DNA of 22,422 nucleotides from a virus. The stretch spans positions 1 to 22,422 of the IMG/VR virus record IMGVR_UViG_3300028559_000206. One strand, given 5' to 3'. The notes under the pieces were generated by a model. That model did no database searches. It saw nothing but the letters and a program-made list of their open reading frames with translations, and was not told where the DNA came from. A program made the translations under genes and the position numbers. Every line of letters starts with the position of its first letter. Within the stretch, counting starts at the first letter, position 1. Positions 7,491 through 13,661 of this stretch are shown in pieces.

Positions 7491-7921
7491 AAAAAAACCT
7501 CTAAATATTTAGCAAGCAACTCCTCAAAATCTTCTTCGTTAATTTTTTCAATATCAAGATTATTAAGGGGCTGTTTCATTTCTTCATCTTTAAAAGCAAC
7601 ATTTAGCAATAAATTTGCAAACGATTTAAAATAGCTAACAATGTCAAAGTTAGGGCTCGCATATAAAATTGCTTTAATAGCCTTAGCATCTAAACCATTT
7701 TCATTTTCTATTTGTTCACTTGCTTGTTGTTTTGACAAAGATTGTGTCATACCAAAAATGGCTTCTATAAACTTCTTTTTTAGCAATAAGGTTTTATCTT
7801 TGTCTTTATAAGATGGTGCAGACAAATAGATTTTATCTAAATCAATAAAGCAATTTTTCTCACCATCTTTAATTTGGACTTTGATAGAATTTTGAAAATC
7901 AAAAATAATTTTATCTTTCAT
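7460..7921 (-). CDS. Tail assembly chaperone, zero-frame product
   Basis: This 153-residue gene lies between tail tube and tape measure, the fixed place of the tail assembly chaperone (lambda G, Mu gp41). It starts 'MKDKIIFDFQNSIKVQIKDG' and continues with helices ('KFIEAIFGMTQSLSKQQASE', 'FDIVSYFKSFANLLLNVAFK'). Sequence alone gives weak family recognition; position, length and the overlapping -1 frame with a slippery T run are the main evidence. The protein would coat the tape measure during tail assembly and not be kept in the virion. It follows the tube gene with a two-base gap, so translation is probably coupled. Confidence 0.75.
   Translation of the reverse strand: MKDKIIFDFQNSIKVQIKDGEKNCFIDLDKIYLSAPSYKDKDKTLLLKKKFIEAIFGMTQSLSKQQASEQIENENGLDAKAIKAILYASPNFDIVSYFKSFANLLLNVAFKDEEMKQPLNNLDIEKINEEDFEELLAKYLEVFFIVSWMKTLK
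7490..7496 (-). promoter_or_regulatory. Programmed -1 frameshift slippery heptamer T TTT TTT
   Basis: On the minus strand the first chaperone frame reads GAG GTT TTT TTT ATT, with eight consecutive T. The last seven, in phase T TTT TTT, form a canonical -1 slippery heptamer. After slipping one base back the next codons are TAT TGT TTC GTG GAT and lead into the downstream extension frame. The heptamer lies 28 bases before the zero-frame stop TAG. Tail-chaperone frameshifts of this kind are conserved in lambda, Mu and many other dsDNA phages. Confidence 0.7.
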
Positions 7922-7923
7922 AA

Positions 7924-8268
7924 CTAAATTGCAGGGTTACCTTTAAAAACATACTCAACGATTTCTAAATCCTCCGTTAATGGATCTTTTTCCATTGCAC
8001 AGTTTGAAAAATTTTGATTTCTAAATGAAATTACATTGTTGTCGCCATTATTATAAAAACTTTGAAATAATGCTTTATTTTCATCGGTTGCTCTTACTGG
8101 CACAATAACCATACCAATATTAGTTGAAACATCGCTAGTAATTATTATTGAGCCATTAACTTGAGGATGAAAATTTCTTGTAATAGAGCCAGCTTCGATT
8201 TTAACTTTACCTTCGTAACTTACTGTCTTTCCGTTGATATTTAAATCACCTTGTTTTTGTATTGCCAT
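7924..8268 (-). CDS. Mu gp40/M-like tail tube protein
   Basis: This 114-residue protein directly downstream of the sheath is the tail tube subunit forming the inner DNA channel. 'GDLNINGKTVSYEGKVKIEA' then 'GSITRNFHPQVNGSIIIT', and the ending 'ENKALFQSFYNNGDNNVISF', 'EKDPLTEDLEIVEYVFKGNP', correspond to the Mu gp40 (M) tube family. It has the expected length of about 115-120 residues, with an all-beta pattern. It starts eight bases after the sheath stop. No clear Shine-Dalgarno site is visible, which is unexpected for an abundant structural protein. Confidence 0.87.
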   Translation of the reverse strand: MAIQKQGDLNINGKTVSYEGKVKIEAGSITRNFHPQVNGSIIITSDVSTNIGMVIVPVRATDENKALFQSFYNNGDNNVISFRNQNFSNCAMEKDPLTEDLEIVEYVFKGNPAI

Positions 8269-8276
8269 AAATTTAT

Positions 8277-9833
8277 TTATTCAAATGTTGGAGTAAAATT
8301 AACTATGAATTCTCTTACCTGAGTTATAATATTAGCGATTGATTCTGCTGTAATTTTGCCATCAACCAAAGTAATAACCACTGATTGATCTAGGGCATCA
8401 ACAAAAGCTTTTAATTCGCTATCACCAGCTCTTAACAATACATAATTATTATTATTAGTTTTATAACCCGATAATGCACCATAATATTTTTTCATAAGAT
8501 TAATAAAACCTTCTTTATTAATCATAGCACGACCAGCTATTAATTCGCCAGTTGTTAACCGTCTTCCAATTAAATCAGCTTTTAAATTGTTAAATACATA
8601 TTCTCTAATAATAGTTAAGGTATCAAAATAATTGAGATATTTAAAAGTTTTATCAACTTGACCTTGTGCATCAGTTTTATAAGTGGTCATTGCTTCGTTA
8701 ATAATGATACTTGTATTAGATGGGTTATTTCTTAATAAAGTTAAACCACTATTTGCAAGCTCATCAGCCTCAACATCGCTAAAATCATTGCCACTTTCAA
8801 TTATAGGTAAGTTATAAATAGGAGTTCCAGCATAAGGAACACCAGCATAATAATTACCACCAACTGTTTCACCGTTGGTTGCGAAACTTGAAACATTAGC
8901 ACCAACTGACAATCTTAATTCTCTAATACCAGCAAAGATTGATGCAATAACAAGTGGGCTTTCAAAAATAGCTCCACCTTTTAATTTTGTAGCAGAGATT
9001 AGTTTATTAGCAATGCCACAAAGTGTTTTTTGGTTTAATGCATCTACAAAAGTGTTTAGATTAGCATAGGTATCTAATTTACAAAATAAACCAACTCCAT
9101 CAAGAATTTTATTATCTACATTAAATCTTGCTTCGGTAAATGTTGATAATGTAGAAGTGCCCCACTCGGCAGGATAAACGATAGTTGTAAATCTTTTATC
9201 TACAATTGGATCGAATAACGAAGTTAAAACTGGGTTTGTTGCACCACTTGACATTACAGTTATTGTTGTGGTTATCCCAGCAATAGAGCCATCAACACCA
9301 AGAGATATTGTATTGCCTTGTGTGCCATCATTTACAGCAGTTAATGCAACTGAACCAGTAGTATTTACAGAGGTTACTGGTGAATAAGCATTAGCAGTAA
9401 TTGCAGTCTCTAATTTACCACCAATTACAGTCGCAGTATCACCGATAGCAACAGCAATTTCGTATTTACCATTTATTTTTGAATCAATGTAAATAGTTAA
9501 TGTGCCAGCTTCGGTAGAAGTGCCTGAAAAAGCAATTGAGCCAGTTGAGGCGACACCAGAAGCATTATCGGTTAAACCAATCGCAGAAACTTTTGGCTTA
9601 ATTTTAGAAACCGATAAAGTATCAATTAAAGATCTGCCAGCTTTTGCAATTTGTGATTTTGCACCGAATAAATCGTTAAATTCTTTTTTGCTTAAAATAT
9701 TTTCTTTAAGCTCACCACTAGAAGCAGTACCACTTATCATACAACCTACTAAAAGAATTGAGCGATCGCCTGCATCTTTTGCGGTTAATGCTGATTTAAT
9801 ATTAGATGTTCCTCTTGGAAATGATTGTCCCAT
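8277..9833 (-). CDS. Mu gp39/L-like contractile tail sheath protein
   Basis: This 518-residue protein is the contractile sheath subunit. Sheath family signs include the N-terminal 'KDAGDRSILLVGCMISGTAS', the segment 'RFTTIVYPAEWGTSTLSTFT', 'GIRELRLSVGANVSSFATNG' and 'SNTSIIINEAMTTYKTDAQG' followed by 'FKYLNYFDTLTIIREYVFNN', and the ending 'FIVNFTPTFE'. Residues about 100-205 form the variable beta-rich outer domain ('SIAFSGTSTEAGTLTIYID', 'VNTTGSVALTAVNDGTQGNT'), as in other Mu L proteins. The ATG overlaps the preceding stop by one base and is preceded by an AAGG Shine-Dalgarno core. The product marks the phage as a myovirus-type particle. Confidence 0.93.
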   Translation of the reverse strand: MGQSFPRGTSNIKSALTAKDAGDRSILLVGCMISGTASSGELKENILSKKEFNDLFGAKSQIAKAGRSLIDTLSVSKIKPKVSAIGLTDNASGVASTGSIAFSGTSTEAGTLTIYIDSKINGKYEIAVAIGDTATVIGGKLETAITANAYSPVTSVNTTGSVALTAVNDGTQGNTISLGVDGSIAGITTTITVMSSGATNPVLTSLFDPIVDKRFTTIVYPAEWGTSTLSTFTEARFNVDNKILDGVGLFCKLDTYANLNTFVDALNQKTLCGIANKLISATKLKGGAIFESPLVIASIFAGIRELRLSVGANVSSFATNGETVGGNYYAGVPYAGTPIYNLPIIESGNDFSDVEADELANSGLTLLRNNPSNTSIIINEAMTTYKTDAQGQVDKTFKYLNYFDTLTIIREYVFNNLKADLIGRRLTTGELIAGRAMINKEGFINLMKKYYGALSGYKTNNNNYVLLRAGDSELKAFVDALDQSVVITLVDGKITAESIANIITQVREFIVNFTPTFE

Positions 9834-10024
9834 TATTTACCTTTTTTTTGAGTTGATATAACTTGATCGACAACCTCGATACAGTTATCAATATTAGAAT
9901 CTTTTAATCTATTTCGCCAAAATAAATCTGTTGGCACTCCAGCCTCATCATTAATTTCAATGATTGCACCTTGTAGCAATTGTCCTTGTGGAGTTCTTAA
10001 ATTTTGGTTTAATTTTATTTGCAT
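9833..10024 (-). CDS. Mu gp38-like small tail protein (DUF2635)
   Basis: This 63-residue protein, starting 'MQIKLNQNLRTPQGQLLQGA' and containing 'IEINDEAGVPTDLFWRNRLK' followed by D-S, matches DUF2635, the small protein placed between tail terminator and sheath in Mu-like phages. The W-R-R/N-R-L-x-D element is the family signature. An in-frame ATG 18 codons upstream (10078) exists, but the extra residues ('MQKIDKNQQYKHIKNYFV') have no family match and would cover a promoter-like sequence, so the internal ATG at 10024 is preferred. Function in the virion is not established for the family. The stop overlaps the sheath start by one base. Confidence 0.75.
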   Translation of the reverse strand: MQIKLNQNLRTPQGQLLQGAIIEINDEAGVPTDLFWRNRLKDSNIDNCIEVVDQVISTQKKGK

Positions 10025-10039
10025 AACAAAATAATTTTT

Positions 10040-10068
10040 AATATGTTTATATTGTTGATTTTTGTCAA
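10040..10068 (-). promoter_or_regulatory. Possible promoter for the sheath/tube segment
   Basis: On the minus strand a consensus TTGACA (10063-10068) is followed after 17 bases by CATATT (10040-10045, four of six to TATAAT), 16 bases before the DUF2635 start. It lies in one of the few real intergenic gaps (10025-10102) of the operon. A second promoter here would suit the high demand for sheath and tube. The -10 is poor, so the call is tentative. Confidence 0.35.
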
Positions 10069-10081
10069 TTTTTTGCAAGTC

Positions 10082-10093
10082 AAAAAACTATGA
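10082..10093 (+). promoter_or_regulatory. Orphan start-site box AAAAAACTATGA
   Basis: This copy of the start box lies just past the tail terminator stop, but the plus-strand frame that follows (10090-10191, 33 codons) runs antisense to the end of that gene and resembles nothing. It is either the scar of a lost plus-strand gene, a signal acting on the minus strand as CATAGTTTTTT, or chance in A-rich DNA. Confidence 0.3.
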
Positions 10094-10102
10094 TTTTAGA
10101 TT

Positions 10103-11170
10103 TTAACGAGTGTTTAGATCATAATCTAAACCTTGCTCCTCAAATAAACCCTCAACCCTTTGCAGTGGAACTCCCAAATCATAATCGTTAGTATCGCTAA
10201 CTTGAATAAACCCTTGAACTACAAAATCAAACCTATGTGTATAAGTAGCGGTTATATAATCATCAGCTTCATCGCCTACATATTGGCAGGGTTGCATCTC
10301 TTCATCGCTTAAATCACTTTCAAAAATATAATTTGCTAGGGCTTTTAATATTGGTTTTAAATAGCCTTTGGCATTATCGGCAATGTCGCCACCAAGAATT
10401 GATGTTGTTGCAGGTATAACTATATAAATGCTAAAACTTTGCTGTGCCGAGTTCCAATAGTCTTCATTTGTTCTTTTTGCAGTCGATGAATCACCGACAA
10501 CCGTATCATTTCTATAAGCTTGGTTTTGCCCCATAACAACATAAAGCCATGTTTCCAAAACTCCACCCTGCCCTGCTGTATAAAACTCTTGTATTCTTTG
10601 TGGTGTTGCAGAATTTGCTATCCTTGTTGCTGTGCTTACTTTTATTTCGCCTTGTGCTGGTGATTGCATCGTGCCAGTTGTTGTGTAGCTAAACGAGATA
10701 TCTGTTAATTTAGTTATTTGTTTATAGCCATTATATCCCTCATAATCGTCAAGCAATAAATATCCACCATTTACATTGGCAGGGTTGCCACTTACTTTAA
10801 AGGTAAAAATTAATTTACTTGGCACACTTACTAATTCCCAACTTCCGTTGAAACCAACTGCTCCAGATATTTCAATTTTAATTGGCAAAATTTGTGGAGA
10901 AAATAAAGACGGATCACTTAATTTATGATCTGTTAAAGCTGTTGCGGTGGCAATACCATTAGAAAAAGTTATTGTGCTTAATGCAATAGGTTCTTTTGCA
11001 CCCTTGATGGTTACATAATTACCAGTTAATAAATTATGATTTGTCGCTGTCGTACAAGTTATTGTCGAGCTTACCCTTGTCAAGGAAGAAGCATTAATAA
11101 TGGTTGAAAAATCATTAGTATATTTTGGCAAAATATCTTTTAATCTATTAACGACTTTAATACCTTTCAT
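10103..11170 (-). CDS. Mu gp37-like tail terminator protein with nested domain insertion
   Basis: This 355-residue gene sits between the HK97 gp10-like and DUF2635 genes, where Mu-like phages encode the tail terminator. The N-terminal 30 residues and the C-terminal part ('YLKPILKALANYIFESDLSD', 'TATYTHRFDFVVQGFIQVSD') would form the terminator fold, while residues about 28-177 are a beta-rich insertion. That insertion itself contains a second one: the outer copy begins 'TCTTATNHNLLTGNYVTIKG' and resumes 'YNGYKQITKLTDISFSYTTT', while residues about 64-142 make a second copy ('TALTDHKLS', 'KIEISGAVGFNGSWELVSVP'). A similar domain is in the gp47-like protein. The start is preceded by a G run plausible as a Shine-Dalgarno site. 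The terminator role is inferred from position. Confidence 0.65.
   Translation of the reverse strand: MKGIKVVNRLKDILPKYTNDFSTIINASSLTRVSSTITCTTATNHNLLTGNYVTIKGAKEPIALSTITFSNGIATATALTDHKLSDPSLFSPQILPIKIEISGAVGFNGSWELVSVPSKLIFTFKVSGNPANVNGGYLLLDDYEGYNGYKQITKLTDISFSYTTTGTMQSPAQGEIKVSTATRIANSATPQRIQEFYTAGQGGVLETWLYVVMGQNQAYRNDTVVGDSSTAKRTNEDYWNSAQQSFSIYIVIPATTSILGGDIADNAKGYLKPILKALANYIFESDLSDEEMQPCQYVGDEADDYITATYTHRFDFVVQGFIQVSDTNDYDLGVPLQRVEGLFEEQGLDYDLNTR
10640..11089 (-). other. Outer beta-rich inserted domain of the tail terminator
   Basis: Residues about 28-177 follow the pattern seen in the gp47 insert: T-x-T-x-x-x-H-x-L-x-T-G, V-x-I-x-G-A, Y-x-x-I-T, F-x-Y-T-T-T-G and S-P-A-x-G. The pattern is interrupted after 'VTIKGAKEPIA' and resumes at 'YEGYNGYKQITKLTD'. 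Boundaries are approximate. Confidence 0.55.
10745..10981 (-). other. Nested second copy of the inserted domain
   Basis: Residues about 64-142 repeat the same order of elements within the outer copy: 'ITFSNGIATATALTDHKL', 'PIKIEISGAVGFNGSWELVS' and 'FTFKVSGNPANVNGGYLLL'. The A-T-x-T-x-H-x-L, I-x-I-S-G-A and F-x-F-x-V-S-G-x-P elements parallel those of the other copies, at low identity. Confidence 0.5.
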
Positions 11171-11643
11171 TTTTTACCCCCCAACACTTGTTTTAATTTA
11201 ATATCTATATTTCTTTTAATCTTATCTTTATTTTTCATAACAATTCTTTTAAATGGCTCTCTTGCTTCCATTTTGGCTGTTCCTTCTTCTAAAAATTTTG
11301 CATACTCTGGTGCATTTTCGTTAGCTCCAAATTCTAATTGTCTGTTGCCACGAACGGCAAAATCAACTGATTTTCTAAATTTACCCGTAATGATTGCTGG
11401 TGTTTCGTTGGGTGCTGATGCTGTGTGTAATTTAGGTTTTTTTAATTTACCGCCACCAATTCCTTTGTATACTTTGTAGCCTCTACCACTTTTTAGTTGT
11501 TTCATATCTTTATTTAAATCGGCAACTAATTCTTTACCTGATGTATAAAAGCCTTGGCGAATTGCTTTTGTTAATTCTACTGGCAATTCGTAAAGAAATT
11601 TTAATGTTTTTTGGTTTTGTGAACCATCTTTTACTTTTATCAT
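11167..11643 (-). CDS. HK97 gp10-like head-tail/tail-completion protein
   Basis: This 158-residue basic protein has the features of the HK97 gp10 family: the helix 'LPVELTKAIRQGFYTSGKEL', the segment 'TPAIITGKFRKSVDFAVRGN' (P-x-x-x-T-G-x-L/F-R-x-S), and the diagnostic 'YAKFLEEGTAKMEAREPF' (Y-A-x-x-x-E-x-G-T-x-x-M-x-A-R-P-F). It acts at the head-tail joint as a tail completion factor. The gene overlaps its neighbours on both sides by four bases, so the connector genes are translated as a coupled block. Confidence 0.87.
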   Translation of the reverse strand: MIKVKDGSQNQKTLKFLYELPVELTKAIRQGFYTSGKELVADLNKDMKQLKSGRGYKVYKGIGGGKLKKPKLHTASAPNETPAIITGKFRKSVDFAVRGNRQLEFGANENAPEYAKFLEEGTAKMEAREPFKRIVMKNKDKIKRNIDIKLKQVLGGKK

Positions 11644-12032
11644 CGTTGATTGGCATTTATTGTTTTATCGCCTTTCTCAATACTTCTCAATCTAATAATT
11701 TTATCGTCAATATCAATATTATCTGTATTTACAATCTTGTAATAGATATTTTGATACTCAATCCATAATTGCTTATCCAAAGGTATTGATGAGCTGTAAC
11801 GAACATAAAAATCAGTATTTACACCTTTTTCGATATTTACTCCGTCTATAAATTCTCCTGCCGTATTTGTTTTTACCATCGCCCAAACCGTTGCTATTGT
11901 TGTAAAGCCAACTGTTGCCAAACTATTGGGTGCATTGTTTGGAATGATCGCAGTTGTTAAAATTTTAATTCTTTTATCAAAATCGCTAGTGCAAATCTTT
12001 TTTGTATTTTTCTTTATTGATTGGCATTTCAT
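11640..12032 (-). CDS. Head-tail adaptor (head closure) protein
   Basis: This 130-residue protein looks like the phage head-tail joining family (SPP1 gp16 / HK97 gp7-like stopper). The segments 'FDKRIKILTTAIIPNNAPNS' (D-x-R-I-x-I), 'TIATVWAMVKTNTAGEFIDG' (V-W-A-x-V-x), 'TDFYVRYSSSIPLDKQLWIE' and 'IYYKIVNTDNIDIDDKIIRL' follow the family order exactly. The first 15 residues are poor in family features and an internal start is conceivable, but the four-base overlap with the upstream connector gene supports the annotated ATG. The protein seals the connector after DNA packaging. Confidence 0.85.
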   Translation of the reverse strand: MKCQSIKKNTKKICTSDFDKRIKILTTAIIPNNAPNSLATVGFTTIATVWAMVKTNTAGEFIDGVNIEKGVNTDFYVRYSSSIPLDKQLWIEYQNIYYKIVNTDNIDIDDKIIRLRSIEKGDKTINANQR

Positions 12033-12592
12033 AAAAAGAATTTTTGCGAAATAATATAGGGGAAGAATAAAGACTTAAAAAGAGAATTATTCTCAACAAC
12101 ACAATCGCCAGCATTTTCATATAGATAAGAACAAACACTTAAACAAGCTTGCTTTATTGCTTCTGGTCTATTGGGATAATCAGCTTTAAATGTAATTATA
12201 ACCGCTTGCTTTCTTTCGTAGGTTGTTGGAAATGTTTTATCGTTATTAATATAGATTGACGAATAATCTGCATCATTAGTAAAATAATAATCGGCTGAAC
12301 TTAATGTTTGTAAGGCATTATTAACATCGTAATATTGAATTGAAGTAATTGATTTTAATTTGCTTCTTTTTACTTCTATACCGTTGCATTGTGGGAATGT
12401 GTCAAGATATAACTTAAATTCTTTTTCAACAAATTCTCTACCAGTTATATTCTCACCAATTTGACGAGACACTTTAATAAATGGAGTTAAAATACTATCA
12501 AAATCATTTCCATCAATTCGCAAAAATGTTTTTATTTCAGCAAGTGTCAAAACTTCGGTTGTGGCATCAGTTACTAAAATTATGGATGACAT
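12029..12592 (-). CDS. Gp6-like head-tail connector protein
   Basis: This 187-residue protein matches the phage gp6-like connector family, whose ring binds under the portal. Visible hallmarks are 'VLTLAEIKTFLRIDGNDFDS' (L-x-x-x-K-x-x-L-R-x-D, D-x-x-D), 'IKVSRQIGENITGREFVEKE' (A/V-x-x-x-x-E-x-x-T-G-R-x-x) and the C-terminal helix 'PEAIKQACLSVCSYLYENAG'. Its length is normal for the family. It overlaps the upstream 113-residue gene by 13 bases and the adaptor gene by four bases. Confidence 0.87.
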   Translation of the reverse strand: MSSIILVTDATTEVLTLAEIKTFLRIDGNDFDSILTPFIKVSRQIGENITGREFVEKEFKLYLDTFPQCNGIEVKRSKLKSITSIQYYDVNNALQTLSSADYYFTNDADYSSIYINNDKTFPTTYERKQAVIITFKADYPNRPEAIKQACLSVCSYLYENAGDCVVENNSLFKSLFFPYIISQKFFL

Positions 12593-12921
12593 ACTATTTG
12601 CAATATTCTTTGGGCTGATTCATTGGAACTTGAAACTAATCTAACAAAATTAAAAGGGTTATCGTAATTGCTTTCAATTTCAATAAATTTGTTAGCAGTT
12701 ACCTTAATTTCTTTTGCAATTCCAGAGGTTGAGCCGTATAATTGATAAAAATTAACACCGTCAATAGAGCCTTCAATAGTTAATTTAGTTCCAGTAAAAG
12801 CACTTGGCATTAATATACCAACTAAATGAGTTCCGCCAAGTTCATATGATGATGATGTAGCTGTACTAATCGGTATTGTAATAGTTGCAAATTCTCTTCT
12901 GTTTTGAAATTTACTCGACAT
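12580..12921 (-). CDS. Small beta-rich phage structural protein, function unknown
   Basis: This 113-residue protein contains 'YELGGTHLVGILMPSAFTGT' followed by 'LTIEGSIDGVNFYQLYGSTS'. This arrangement (L-G-G-x-x-L-V-G-I-x-M-P-x-A-x-T-G-T, then L-T-x-x-G-S-x-D-G-x-x-F-x-x-L-Y) recurs in small proteins encoded in the head-tail region of many phages and prophages, but I know of no experimentally assigned role. A beta-sandwich fold and a place on the capsid or connector surface are possible. A GAGGT Shine-Dalgarno core lies about nine bases before the ATG. It overlaps the genes on both sides. Confidence 0.7.
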   Translation of the reverse strand: MSSKFQNRREFATITIPISTATSSSYELGGTHLVGILMPSAFTGTKLTIEGSIDGVNFYQLYGSTSGIAKEIKVTANKFIEIESNYDNPFNFVRLVSSSNESAQRILQIVCHP

Positions 12922-13180
12922 TTTTATTTACCTCTTTTTTTTTGATTGATTTTATCCCTTTGTTTTTTAAATTATCAATAGCTTTATTTTCGTATTCTTT
13001 AATCGCTTTTTCTTCTAATTCTTCTAAATTATTATTTATTTTAATTCCCCAATTCTCTTTAATAAAAACTTGAGCCAATTCTTCATAAATATTATAAATA
13101 TTACCTTCTAAATATTCAAAACATTCGTTCCCTAATTCATTTTTTGAAGCTATGATATTTTTTAAAACTTTGATTTCCAT
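12911..13180 (-). CDS. Hypothetical 89-residue protein between capsid and connector genes
   Basis: No family was recognised. The protein is acidic in the middle and lysine-rich at the end ('KAIDNLKNKGIKSIKKKEVN') and is predicted helical, with likely coiled coil in 'NNLEELEEKAIKEYENKAID'. It is the first gene after the terminator at 13204-13225 and overlaps the next gene by 11 bases, so it belongs to the head-tail block. Many phages have a short lysine-rich gene at this place ('MKVKVL...'-like starts), consistent with the opening 'MEIKVLKNIIASKNE', but a function cannot be given. Confidence 0.6.
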   Translation of the reverse strand: MEIKVLKNIIASKNELGNECFEYLEGNIYNIYEELAQVFIKENWGIKINNNLEELEEKAIKEYENKAIDNLKNKGIKSIKKKEVNKNVE

Positions 13181-13203
13181 ATTAAATAACTTAATTAATA
13201 AAA

Positions 13204-13225
13204 AGAGGGGTTTTTACACCCCTCT
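13204..13225 (-). terminator. Rho-independent terminator after the capsid/decoration genes
   Basis: On the minus strand AGAGGGGT and ACCCCTCT form a perfect 8-bp stem with a 6-base loop, followed by TTTTATT. It lies eight bases beyond the stop of the decoration-type gene. It is the only strong G+C-rich hairpin with a T tract found in the operon. Downstream head-tail genes probably depend on partial read-through or a further promoter. Confidence 0.85.
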
Positions 13226-13232
13226 AATTAAT

Positions 13233-13634
13233 TTATGCAACTGGTAAGTGTTTTGCATCACCTAAAATTACAGATGCCCCAGCAGTTAAGCCAGTAGTTA
13301 CAGAGGTTGAAACCAAAGATAGTTTAACATATCTTTTAGTTCCAATGTAACCAATTCTTGAACGAGATTGAGCAGTTAAAATTGCGGCATCAGCCTCAAG
13401 TCCAACCAAATCATCATCGTCAACTGAGCCACTATAAGAACCCGAAGTATCAGATTCTTGAATAAGTGGGGTTACAGTTCCATCGGTTCTTGCACCAGTA
13501 ATAACTTCAAATGTTACTGATTCATAACCTTGGGTATCAATTTCTACACCAGCAGTTGTGGTGTTTGTTGAAATTGATGCGATATTCAGAGCATTTAGAA
13601 TCTTAATATCATTTTTTAGGTCTCTACTAGCCAT
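13233..13634 (-). CDS. Probable capsid decoration protein
   Basis: This 133-residue protein follows the major capsid gene and has an all-beta composition rich in T, S and V. The pattern 'GVEIDTQGYESVTFEVITGA' then 'TDGTVTPLIQESDTSGSYSG', and 'SRSRIGYIGTKRYVKLSLVS', recurs in proteins encoded next to HK97-type capsid genes in many prophages, which are assumed to decorate or stabilise the head. The assignment is inferred from position and composition. It has the best Shine-Dalgarno site noticed in the window (AAGGAG, eight bases before the ATG) and is followed by a strong terminator, which suggests high and separately tuned expression. Confidence 0.65.
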   Translation of the reverse strand: MASRDLKNDIKILNALNIASISTNTTTAGVEIDTQGYESVTFEVITGARTDGTVTPLIQESDTSGSYSGSVDDDDLVGLEADAAILTAQSRSRIGYIGTKRYVKLSLVSTSVTTGLTAGASVILGDAKHLPVA

Positions 13635-13642
13635 AAAATATT

Positions 13643-13648
13643 CTCCTT
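13643..13648 (-). promoter_or_regulatory. Strong Shine-Dalgarno site AAGGAG of the decoration gene
   Basis: The minus strand reads AAGGAG, an 8-base spacer, then ATG. Most other genes here have no or weak ribosome sites, so this perfect site stands out and fits a high-copy virion protein. Confidence 0.8.
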
Positions 13649-13661
13649 TTTAAATTAATTA

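Noticed and set aside
9502-9861. 119-codon plus-strand frame opposite the sheath gene
   Set aside because: It is an antisense shadow of a firmly identified sheath gene, with no start signal and no protein features.
10025-10078. Longer start for the DUF2635 protein at 10078
   Set aside because: The extra 18 residues have no family match and would overlap a promoter-like sequence; the ATG at 10024 fits the family length.
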